A stretch of DNA of 10,321 nt, from NCBI GenBank assembly GCA_029259875.1, contig JAJDEK010000536.1, positions 1 through 10,321 of the forward strand, read 5' to 3'. The notes beneath the pieces were generated by a model. It was not told where the DNA came from. It made no database searches and was given only the letters and a program-made list of their open reading frames with translations. Below are positions 1-6,089 of the stretch, piece by piece; position 1 is the stretch's first letter, and every line of letters starts with the position of its first letter. The DNA comes from Planctomycetaceae bacterium. GTDB lineage: Bacteria > Planctomycetota > Planctomycetia > Planctomycetales > Planctomycetaceae. The translations under genes were made by a program, and so were the position numbers.

Positions 1-719
1 AAAATGAACCTAGTTTTTCTGATAAAATGAAGCAGACCAAGGTGACAGTCGTCTCAACCGACGGTGATACTGCCAAGATTAAGATTGAAGCGCCAGGTGA
101 AAAGCCCAAAGAAGAAACGATGGTGAAAGTCGAGGGCAAATGGATTCCCAAAACTTTGGCAGATAATTGGAATACCAAAATGGAAAATGCCCGTAAGCAA
201 CTGGCCGAACTCACACCTGAAAAAGTGACTGCACAGAAGGAACAAACGCTGGCAGGTCTCAAACAGGTCAACGCGGTTCTGGCTCAACTGGAAAAAGCGG
301 AAAATGAGGAACAGTTTAACAAAACTCTGACTCCGATTATGGCTCCCGTAGCGATGTTTGCACCGATGCTCATGATGCAAATGGGGCAATCAATGATGGG
401 AGCACCACAGGGACAGGCAGCACCAATGACCCTGGGAGGACCGCAGAGTTTAGGAGCAAGCAATGCTGCTGATCCGGAAACAGTCGTCACAATTGTGATT
501 GATAAAAAACTTTCAAACGCCGAGCAAGATCCCATTATCGACGAACTAATAAAAGTAGTTGATGGGGCAAATATCCTACCCACTGTTGAAGGGGAAACTA
601 CTATTATTCGAGTTTCACCAGTCAAGAACGTAGAAGAATTTGCCAAGAAAATCAAATTTGGAAAAACCACTAAGGTTGATCCCAAAACACGCTCGATTAC
701 TGTGGAATTGGCTAAATAG
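1..719 (+). CDS. Hypothetical protein, 5'-truncated by the window edge
   Basis: I do not recognise a named family. The frame is open from base 3 to the TAG at 717-719. The ATG at 27 has no Shine-Dalgarno before it and the codons ahead of it read sensibly (N-E-P-S-F-S-D-K), so the true start is probably left of the window. Counting from the ATG at 27, residues 1-45 are a short beta-rich, Lys/Glu-rich segment with V-x-G-K-W-I-P. Residues about 46-100 are helical and charged, possibly coiled coil. Residues about 105-145 form a Met/Gly/Gln/Pro-rich linker (M-M-Q-M-G-Q-S-M-M-G). Residues about 150-230 follow a beta-alpha-beta-beta-alpha-beta order that could be a ferredoxin-like fold. The frame ends just before a strong hairpin. 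An exported or envelope protein is possible, but no signal peptide is visible because the N-terminus is missing. I am confident it is coding and leave its function open. Confidence 0.75.
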   Translation, partial: NEPSFSDKMKQTKVTVVSTDGDTAKIKIEAPGEKPKEETMVKVEGKWIPKTLADNWNTKMENARKQLAELTPEKVTAQKEQTLAGLKQVNAVLAQLEKAENEEQFNKTLTPIMAPVAMFAPMLMMQMGQSMMGAPQGQAAPMTLGGPQSLGASNAADPETVVTIVIDKKLSNAEQDPIIDELIKVVDGANILPTVEGETTIIRVSPVKNVEEFAKKIKFGKTTKVDPKTRSITVELAK

Positions 720-745
720 TCTTAGATTTCACCGATAAACACAAA

Positions 746-781
746 AAAGGCCACTTCCCGTGAACATGGGAAGTGGCCTTT
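746..781. terminator. Bidirectional rho-independent terminator between convergent genes
   Basis: A perfect 14-base-pair stem (746-759 with 768-781; core GGCCACTTCCC / GGGAAGTGGCC) closes an 8-base loop. On the minus strand the stem runs into TTTTTTGTGTTT, a good U-tract for the acidic small-protein gene ending at 829. On the plus strand the tract is poorer (TTTACGTTTT), but the hairpin lies 26 bases after the stop of the first gene and probably ends that transcript too. Confidence 0.9.
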
Positions 782-828
782 ACGTTTTGCTGGTTTGCGC
801 AGCAAGCATCTAATTTGGCTGGGGGAAA

Positions 829-1080
829 TTAAGCAGCCTCTGAGACGTCCTCTTCGCCTTCACCAGAGGCTTCTATTTCTGAATCCCACTCTTCATCACT
901 CATCTCTTCTTCAGCCTCTTCCTCATAAACGAGATAGTAAACCTCATTCATTGCTTCTTCGAGATAAGAGCGAATATTTTCACTAGTAGTAGACTCAATT
1001 AAAGTTTCCAGTTGTGCGACAACACGGTCAACTTCTTCACTGGTGATTTCTTCGAATTGTTCTTCGTTTTCTTCTGACAT
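829..1080 (-). CDS. Very acidic small hypothetical protein (83 aa)
   Basis: I do not recognise a family. The protein has 32 Asp/Glu and only 2 Arg, with no Lys, in 83 residues. The N-terminal half has spaced hydrophobics (V-D-R-V-V-A-Q-L-E-T-L-I) that suggest an amphipathic helix. The middle carries A-M-N-E-V-Y-Y-L-V-Y, and the C-terminal third is a disordered acidic tail. There is no signal peptide or membrane segment, so it is probably cytoplasmic. The frame can also open at an ATG at 1092, but GGAGGT at 1085-1090 overlaps that codon and sits 4 bases before the ATG at 1080 (M-S-E-E-N), so I chose 1080. A strong terminator follows 47 bases downstream. The same-strand upstream neighbour encodes a strongly basic small protein 194 bases away. 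The ribosome-binding site, composition and terminator make it a convincing gene of unknown function. Confidence 0.82.
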   Translation of the reverse strand: MSEENEEQFEEITSEEVDRVVAQLETLIESTTSENIRSYLEEAMNEVYYLVYEEEAEEEMSDEEWDSEIEASGEGEEDVSEAA

Positions 1081-1084
1081 CGTT

Positions 1085-1090
1085 ACCTCC
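1085..1090 (-). promoter_or_regulatory. Shine-Dalgarno deciding the start at 1080
   Basis: The minus strand reads GGAGGT, then AACG, then ATG TCA. The motif overlaps the alternative ATG at 1092 and fits only the start at 1080. Confidence 0.8.
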
Positions 1091-1190
1091 ATGTCCTGTG
1101 ATTGACAACCATAAGCAGGAATAGCACGAATTTTATTATCGGTTTTCCAAGCTTAAAGCATTAGCACTGCCCTGTGCAAAAATTACCAGA

Positions 1191-1222
1191 CGAATCAACA
1201 AATGATAATCATCTGCGATTCG
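1191..1222. promoter_or_regulatory. Nested dyad with Fur-box-like core, candidate operator
   Basis: ATGATAATCAT at 1202-1212 is a perfect 11-base dyad about one central base. It is identical to the middle 11 bases of the E. coli Fur consensus GATAATGATAATCATTATC; over the full 19 bases 13 match. Outer arms CGAATC (1191-1196) and GATTCG (1217-1222) form a second inverted repeat around nearly the same centre. It lies 111 bases upstream of the acidic-protein start and about 50 bases past the stop of the lysine-rich gene. It could be an operator or a weak stem-loop at the end of the lysine-rich transcript. No U-tract follows directly, so a terminator is less likely. Confidence 0.3.
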
Positions 1223-1274
1223 CCAACCAGATCAATTTTTTCAACTTACTCTGTCGGAAAAAAAGTAAAAGGAA

Positions 1275-1433
1275 TCATGATTTCTTTTTCTTTTTCGAAT
1301 CTTTCTTAGCGGTTGTTTTTTTCTTGGATTTCTTCTTTTTTTTCTCTTTACTGACGGACTTATCACTAAAAATTTGGTCCCAGCCATTTGAGAAATCTTT
1401 GGTCGAACCTGTATGGACCGTATACCCCGTCAC
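1275..1433 (-). CDS. Small lysine-rich basic protein (52 aa), GTG start
   Basis: I do not recognise a named family. The frame starts with GTG at 1431-1433 and ends at TGA (1275-1277). It is preceded by AAGGGAGGA at 1441-1449 with a 7-base spacer to the GTG, the clearest ribosome-binding site in the left half. Residues 1-24 form a compact, non-repetitive module (T-G-Y-T-V-H-T-G-S-T-K, then N-G-W-D-Q-I-F). Residues 25-52 are almost all Lys/Ser/Thr, with runs such as K-K-K-K-K-S-K-K-K. It has 18 Lys against 5 acidic residues, and no signal peptide or membrane segment. The tail suggests contact with nucleic acid or another polyanion, which is inference from composition only. The opposite-strand frame over this stretch is a run of Phe and clearly a shadow. 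I am fairly sure it is a gene; its role is unknown. Confidence 0.75.
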   Translation of the reverse strand: MTGYTVHTGSTKDFSNGWDQIFSDKSVSKEKKKKKSKKKTTAKKDSKKKKKS

Positions 1434-1440
1434 TTGAATC

Positions 1441-1449
1441 TCCTCCCTT
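1441..1449 (-). promoter_or_regulatory. Strong Shine-Dalgarno for the GTG start at 1433
   Basis: The minus strand reads AAGGGAGGA followed by GATTCAA and GTG. This near-perfect site supports both the reality and the start of the 52-residue gene. Confidence 0.8.
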
Positions 1450-1607
1450 ATCAAAAATACAATCGAAATCAGATATGCGACTTAAGTAAATTATTTATGA
1501 AACCAGAATTTGTAGCAAGCCTAAAAAGTGGCCCTCAAACGAGAGAAATACCGATTTGCCACAATGATTACTGTTATTGACCAAGAAAATAAGAAGTTTG
1601 CCTTCCA

Positions 1608-1931
1608 ATGGATCATAAACAACAACCTCCGTATTACACCGTGATTTTCACTTCCACTCAGACCGATTTTCTGGAGGGATACGCGGAAATGTCTGCCAGA
1701 ATGGAAGAACTTGCCAGCCAGCAAGCCGGATTTCTTGGAATAGAGTCTTTTCGTTCACCAAACAAAAAGGGCGTGACGATCTCTTACTGGAAAGATTTGC
1801 CCTCAATCCGTGCCTGGAAAGCAAACCCAGAACACCTGACAGCACAACAACTTGGGAAACAAAAATGGTATCAGGACTACACTATAGAAATCGCCAAGAT
1901 CGAGACAGCTTACGACTTTCATAGTGACTGA
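1608..1931 (+). CDS. Antibiotic biosynthesis monooxygenase (ABM) domain protein
   Basis: This 107-residue protein is one ABM-type domain (dimeric alpha/beta barrel). Seen in order: a first strand (Y-Y-T-V-I-F-T-S), a helix with Y-A-E-M-S-A-R-M-E-E-L-A, a strand with G-F-L-G-I-E-S-F-R, a strand with V-T-I-S-Y-W-K, a helix with S-I-R-A-W-K-A-N-P-E-H, and a final strand with I-E-I-A-K-I-E. The G-F-x-G-x-E-S and Y-W-x-D-x-x-S-I-x-A-W-K pattern is typical of small stand-alone ABM proteins, which include quinol monooxygenases and haem-degrading relatives; the substrate cannot be read from sequence. The ATG at 1608 is the only good start because an in-frame TAA lies at 1590-1592. No clear Shine-Dalgarno is visible, so expression may be low. 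It is transcribed alone, divergent from the lysine-rich gene and convergent with the peptidase gene 41 bases away. Confidence 0.85.
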   Translation: MDHKQQPPYYTVIFTSTQTDFLEGYAEMSARMEELASQQAGFLGIESFRSPNKKGVTISYWKDLPSIRAWKANPEHLTAQQLGKQKWYQDYTIEIAKIETAYDFHSD

Positions 1932-1972
1932 TCCCTGCGAGAAAATGAAAACCGCTTTCTATCCGGAATCGA

Positions 1973-4372
1973 TTATTCTTTCTTCTTCTCTTTCTGGGCT
2001 GGTTTACTCTTGGCTGCTTTTTCCTGTTTCTTTTGTTTTTGCATTTCGTTTTTCGACTTTTTGGATTTTTCCAATTGGAAATAAGATTTTCCGATTGTTC
2101 TAGGAAACTCGTTGTCAGACAGCTGTGTGTCCGCGGTTTCCCGATGAGGATCTAGTGCCAGGTTTTTCAGAGGCTTGTCGGTCAAAATCAATTTGGACAC
2201 ACTTACATTATTCAAACGCCAGATCTCTGCAGGAATCCGTATCATTTGGGTGGAATCGTCCTCCAATGTCAGCTTTAAAATCACCGGCATCACTAGGCCG
2301 CCGTTGTTTTTGAGGTCGATCAGATAAAAGTATTTGTCCGTTTCCAAGAGTTTCTTTTCTTCAGCATTCAATTGCTTGATGTGCGCTTCGAATTTTTTCC
2401 GATCGGCGTCAGTCACATCTAAATCATCAAACTTATTATAAAAATCCTTCAACTCCGGGTATTGATCCGTCCGCTTCGGAAGTTTTTTGTTACGTATCTT
2501 GGAAAGTGATTCTGGTTCTTCTTTTCTTTCCTTTTTGCGACGGACTTTATCTACGTAGGGATCTCCCGTTTCCAGCGAATACTGCTTAACATTTTCGATG
2601 GCGATATCCGTATGATCGGTTGTGTAAAACCAACCGCGCCAGAACCAGTCTAAATCGACACCGGACGCATCTTCCATCGTTCGGAAAAAGTCTGCTGGCG
2701 TAGGTCGTTTGAACATCCACCGTCGGGAATATTCTTTGAATGCATAATCAAACAACTCTCTGCCAAGTACGGTTTCACGCAGGACATTCAGTGCAGTCGC
2801 TGGCTTACCATAGGCATTATTCCCAAACTGCAAAATCGATTCGGAATTGGTCATGATCGGAACTTGATAGTTACTTTTCATGTAGCCCACAATCGCACGC
2901 GGCTCTCCACGCCGCGAAGGATAGTCGGGCTCCCACTCCTGTTCCGTCAGAAATTGCAGGAACGTTGTAATTCCTTCATCCATCCAGGTCCATTGCCGCT
3001 CATCGCTATTCACAATCATCGGAAAATAGTTGTGACCAACTTCGTGAATGATCACGGAAATCAACCCATATTTGGTTCGCTTGGAATAGGTCCCATCTTT
3101 TTCCGGTCGTGGTCCATTAAAACAAATCATGGGGTATTCCATACCGCCCACAGGACCATTTACGGAAATTGCAACGGGATAGGGATAAGGAAACGTGTAT
3201 TTCGAAAAGACATTCATGGTATGAATGATGGCGTGGGTTGAATATTTACTCCATAACGGTTCTCCTTCCTTCGGATAAAAGGACATTGCCATGACCGGCT
3301 GGCCTTCCACCTGATGACCTTGCGCATCCCAGATGAATTTTCGGGAACTGGCAAACGCAAAATCACGAACATTATCAGCTTTAAAAACCCAGGTTTTCTT
3401 ACCTTTTGGCTTCGAAGCTTCATTCTTTTTTGCTTCTTCAGGTGTCACAACAAACATCGGTTTTTTCGCAGTTTTTGCCTGCTTGAGCCGTTTCTGCTGT
3501 TCGACGCTGAGCACCTCTTTGGGATTCTGCAAACTGCCCGTTGCTGCGACGATGTGATCGTCGGGCACAGTAATCCGTGCTAGAAAATCACCAAATTCGA
3601 GCGTAAACTCTCCGCGCCCCAAAAACTGTTTGTGCTGCCATCCCGTGTTGTCGGTGTAAGCGGCCAAGCGAGGGTACCAGTGTGCAATTTCGTAGAGAAA
3701 ATTTTTGTCCTCTTCGAAATATTCGAAACCGGTTCGCGCGGGTCTACTTTTGGAATCATTGATCAAATAGCTCCAGTCCACCGAAAACTGCGTGCTACCG
3801 CCGGTTTTAAGTGGCTGAGGCAAATCAATACGCAACATGGTTTTGATCACCGTATATGGCAACGGTTCTCCTTTGGCATTGCGGACCGCCTGAATTTTCA
3901 TACTGCCGTCGAATGTTTCTTTCGCCAGCAATTGCTTCATGGATTTATAGCCTACTTTTCCCAGCGGGGAATTCGTACCTGTGCGATGTGCGTCCGAATC
4001 AAAAGAAAGAATGTTCGTATCAAGCTGTAACCAGAGATAGCTCAAGAAATCAGGAGAACGATTCGTATACGTAATCTTTTCAGAGCCGATAATTTTCTGT
4101 AAAGCATCATCGAGTTCCACATCGATTTCATAATCGGCTTGCTGCTGCCAATACTTTTGACCGGGGGCTCCTGAAGCCGTCCGATACTCATTGGGAGTCG
4201 GTAGTACCTCTTCCAACTGCCGGAATTTATCCTGCTGTTTGAACTTGTCATTGTTAACGACCTGACCGAAAACGGCTGAACCGGTGATCGAGAATAGTGG
4301 TATAGAAATGCATGCGGCAATGAACAAGCATCGATTGAGTTGATTAAAGTTTGTTTTCATGAAGATCATCAC
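1973..4372 (-). CDS. Exported M1-family (gluzincin) metallopeptidase
   Basis: This 799-residue protein is a predicted zinc aminopeptidase of the M1 type, cutting N-terminal residues from peptides outside the cytoplasm. Numbered from 4372, it shows the H-E-V-G-H zinc site (H443, E444, H447) with the third ligand E466 in W-M-D-E-G, exactly HExxH-x18-E. G-G-M-E-Y-P at 409-414 is the variant of the exopeptidase G-x-M-E-N motif, and Y521 in A-Y-G-K-P is the likely transition-state tyrosine. A hydrophobic signal segment (C-L-F-I-A-A-C-I-S-I-P-L-F) ends near V-F-G-Q. The longest frame opens with GTG at 4372; ATGs at 4369 and 4360 follow. The ATG at 4360 gives a cleaner signal peptide (M-K-T-N-F). 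No start has a strong ribosome-binding site, so the exact start is open. Unusual features are a Lys-rich insert at about 290-325 and a C-terminal Lys/Gln/Ser tail from about 765. The DUF4392 gene lies 154 bases upstream on the same strand. Confidence 0.92.
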   Translation of the reverse strand: MMIFMKTNFNQLNRCLFIAACISIPLFSITGSAVFGQVVNNDKFKQQDKFRQLEEVLPTPNEYRTASGAPGQKYWQQQADYEIDVELDDALQKIIGSEKITYTNRSPDFLSYLWLQLDTNILSFDSDAHRTGTNSPLGKVGYKSMKQLLAKETFDGSMKIQAVRNAKGEPLPYTVIKTMLRIDLPQPLKTGGSTQFSVDWSYLINDSKSRPARTGFEYFEEDKNFLYEIAHWYPRLAAYTDNTGWQHKQFLGRGEFTLEFGDFLARITVPDDHIVAATGSLQNPKEVLSVEQQKRLKQAKTAKKPMFVVTPEEAKKNEASKPKGKKTWVFKADNVRDFAFASSRKFIWDAQGHQVEGQPVMAMSFYPKEGEPLWSKYSTHAIIHTMNVFSKYTFPYPYPVAISVNGPVGGMEYPMICFNGPRPEKDGTYSKRTKYGLISVIIHEVGHNYFPMIVNSDERQWTWMDEGITTFLQFLTEQEWEPDYPSRRGEPRAIVGYMKSNYQVPIMTNSESILQFGNNAYGKPATALNVLRETVLGRELFDYAFKEYSRRWMFKRPTPADFFRTMEDASGVDLDWFWRGWFYTTDHTDIAIENVKQYSLETGDPYVDKVRRKKERKEEPESLSKIRNKKLPKRTDQYPELKDFYNKFDDLDVTDADRKKFEAHIKQLNAEEKKLLETDKYFYLIDLKNNGGLVMPVILKLTLEDDSTQMIRIPAEIWRLNNVSVSKLILTDKPLKNLALDPHRETADTQLSDNEFPRTIGKSYFQLEKSKKSKNEMQKQKKQEKAAKSKPAQKEKKKE

Positions 4373-4526
4373 TGTTGGCTTGCTTCAAATATGCGTTTGA
4401 AAAATGACTCTAGCTACAAAAAAAGAACCAAAGGCCCATTCTAACCAGTTTTACAAGGGAAATTGCAAGTGATTTCCTACTAACAGGCAGACTTTCCCCA
4501 TGATGTCTTACGTAAAAAGACCTGAT

Positions 4527-5534
4527 TTAGCGGGCAAGAACTTTCAGGATTCCCTCCCAAGGCTGCATATATGTCAGAAATGGAAGCCCATCGACTGTCG
4601 GTTCGCGCTGTTTTGTCACACCATCGACGGCGTTTGCCTTATCTACGATTGATTCCAGCACCTTTAGCTGTTCCGCTCTCTGCCACTGAAAAAGAATGTC
4701 TGTTTGACCTTTCAATAATGCAACTGCAGCAGCCAACGCAGAGGCTCCCCAGTTGCTGGTTCCCGCGACAATGTTCCAATCGGTGGCAACACGGCAAGGA
4801 ATCAAACCGGAATAGTCTGAAGTGATTCTGCGATCCAATTCTTCCCAGGGAATGGCTCCCATACCAATTTCATTGCCACCATCACCAATGCCAATCGTTT
4901 TGGCTTGCGGAAAAAATTCGAGAAGTCGTTCAAATAATTGATGTAAAGGAGCAGTAAACTGATCGATGATTTCGCCACGCATGTTATGACAGCGATCAAA
5001 ATGATCTTGCGGCACCTTGCTTTGAAATTCAGCATGCGCTGTTTCTGATCGACCCGTTTGTCGAGCGAAAGAGTCTGCGGTATGGCTTGGTCCGACACGC
5101 TCTACGGAAATCAAATGACTGATACTCTGTCGATTGAAGAACGATTCCACCCAGTCCTTTTGATCCGTTGGCAGAATATGCACTTGCGAAGCGGGATAAG
5201 AAAATGCCTCCACGGTAGCTTCAACCACGGGAGCACAAAACTCATCAGTCACCACTGATGTATTGATTCCACATTCTTCCAGTACTGAAGCCAGAAGTAG
5301 GGCCCCTGGTGGCCCATCTGTTTCTGCTGAGGGAATCACTGCAGAAGGGACATAAAAACCAGTAGCAATCACGACTTGTGAAGCGTTCTGAAATAAGCCA
5401 CTCGCCGCACTCAGTAAATGATCATGACAGAGAGGTCCAAACTCAGTTTCCGAGCTAATGAGTCCCCGTTTCCCCGGATCTCTGCGAATGAGGCGATCAA
5501 ACTCCCGAATCGTGTCTATTTGTGTGTTGCCCAT
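4527..5534 (-). CDS. DUF4392 / D-glutamate cyclase-like C-terminal domain protein
   Basis: This 335-residue protein matches the DUF4392 family, the C-terminal domain of animal D-glutamate cyclase (DGLUCY), which turns D-glutamate into 5-oxo-D-proline. Recognisable blocks are I-A-T-G-F-Y-V at about 57-63, E-T-D-G-P-P-G-A at about 71-78, S-V-E-R-V-G-P-S at about 142-149, the glycine loop G-I-G-D-G-G-N-E-I-G-M-G at 215-226 (D218, N221, E222), and a C-terminal V-D-G-L-P. There is no signal peptide or membrane segment, so it is cytoplasmic. It stands alone without the DUF1445 partner domain found in some relatives, and the activity of such bacterial proteins is not certain. The start is fixed: an in-frame TGA lies immediately before the ATG at 5532-5534, although no good Shine-Dalgarno precedes it. 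It lies upstream of the peptidase on the same strand and diverges from the cytochrome operon. A link to D-amino acid or cell-wall turnover is only inference. Confidence 0.88.
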   Translation of the reverse strand: MGNTQIDTIREFDRLIRRDPGKRGLISSETEFGPLCHDHLLSAASGLFQNASQVVIATGFYVPSAVIPSAETDGPPGALLLASVLEECGINTSVVTDEFCAPVVEATVEAFSYPASQVHILPTDQKDWVESFFNRQSISHLISVERVGPSHTADSFARQTGRSETAHAEFQSKVPQDHFDRCHNMRGEIIDQFTAPLHQLFERLLEFFPQAKTIGIGDGGNEIGMGAIPWEELDRRITSDYSGLIPCRVATDWNIVAGTSNWGASALAAAVALLKGQTDILFQWQRAEQLKVLESIVDKANAVDGVTKQREPTVDGLPFLTYMQPWEGILKVLAR

Positions 5535-5746
5535 TCAGGACCATTCACTTCGACGGACATGTGGAATATCTAGTTGAGAGAACTCTGCACTTCCGATTTG
5601 TCAAAGCCAAACAGGGATAGAATCTGAAAATGCAAAAAGAACTCTATTTTTGATCAGTTTAGTCAGGTTCTTAGTGAAACAACAGGCTGTGCTGATTGAA
5701 ATCATTGGACAAAGAAAATACGATATTAATAAGTGTGATTCCCGCT

Positions 5747-5771
5747 ATTGGGACCAATCAACATTGGGACC
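5747..5771. repeat. Direct repeat ATTGGGACC x2 with overlapping dyad
   Basis: ATTGGGACC occurs at 5747-5755 and again at 5763-5771, 16 bases apart start to start. The first copy is also part of the inverted repeat ATTGG-GA-CCAAT at 5747-5758. A related ATTGGAC lies at 5704-5710. The arrangement could be a tandem regulator site in the divergent promoter region. Function is inferred from position only. Confidence 0.35.
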
Positions 5772-5907
5772 TTCCTGCTTGTGAGAAAAGGCACTCTTAA
5801 GGGAAACGCTGGTTGTCATAACGCTTGAGCATTGCCAAAATTACTTGGTATTCAGGCTGGAGAGCCTCCCACCCCGTACAAGCAAACCTGTCAGAAAAAT
5901 TATTGCG

Positions 5908-5921
5908 GATTTGAGCAAATC
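5908..5921. repeat. Perfect 14-base dyad, candidate operator
   Basis: GATTTG-AG-CAAATC is a perfect inverted repeat with a 2-base centre, in the AT-rich part of the divergent spacer about 170 bases before the cytochrome start. The short centre suits a dimeric helix-turn-helix protein better than an RNA hairpin. No partner regulator is encoded in the window. Confidence 0.3.
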
Positions 5922-6075
5922 AGCCACGGTATTTTTCTTTAAGTAATGAAATTGTTGGCGTTGCTGTAGCGCATGTGGACAGACGGGATTAGAATATGCC
6001 CGTGGTAACCTAGTATACCCAGATGGAGCCGTTTCCATCTCATCCAGATTTGTTCATCTGTCGTAATTATAAAAT

Positions 6076-6080
6076 GAGGA
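6076..6080 (+). promoter_or_regulatory. Shine-Dalgarno supporting the GTG start at 6090
   Basis: GAGGA lies 9 bases before the GTG at 6090-6092. The nearby ATG at 6074-6076 is out of frame, so this site fixes the GTG that opens the lipoprotein signal peptide. Confidence 0.65.
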
Positions 6081-6089
6081 TTCACTTCT

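Larger units (their letters stand above)
5535..6089. other. 555-base divergent intergenic region
   Basis: This spacer separates the DUF4392 gene (-) from the cytochrome operon (+) and should contain both promoters. I see no convincing gene; a 65-codon minus-strand frame at 5841-6038 has no protein-like pattern. It holds a dyad and repeated 9-mer at 5747-5771, a 14-base dyad at 5908-5921, and a small 5-base-pair hairpin (AGGCT-GGAG-AGCCT) at 5854-5867. A weak plus-strand sigma70-like pair, TTGTCA at 5813-5818 and CAAAAT at 5836-5841 with a 17-base spacer, is possible but unproven; it would leave a leader of roughly 240 bases. No tRNA or known riboswitch fold was recognised. Confidence 0.6.

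Noticed and set aside
1174..1437. 87-codon plus-strand frame with long Phe runs
   Set aside because: It is the antisense image of the Lys codons in the minus-strand 52-residue gene, which has the strong ribosome-binding site.
1564..1644. 26-codon frame overlapping the start of the ABM gene
   Set aside because: It has no ribosome-binding site and no recognisable peptide; such frames are expected by chance.
4438..4468. TTGCAA and TAGAAT as a minus-strand promoter for the peptidase
   Set aside because: The 19-base spacer and a weak -35 make it too uncertain to list as a feature.
4458..4477. 6-base-pair hairpin GGAAAT/ATTTCC between DUF4392 and peptidase genes
   Set aside because: The stem is short and AT-rich with no U-tract on either strand, so it is not a credible terminator.
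5599..5604. Consensus -35 TTGACA on the minus strand upstream of the DUF4392 gene
   Set aside because: No -10-like hexamer lies 16-18 bases downstream, so I do not call a promoter.
5841..6038. 65-codon minus-strand frame in the divergent spacer
   Set aside because: GGATGAG touches the ATG with no proper spacing, the composition is not protein-like, and it has no conserved-looking motif.
6050..6075. TTGTTC and TATAAAAT just before the cytochrome start
   Set aside because: The spacer is only about 12 bases and the would-be -10 abuts the Shine-Dalgarno.
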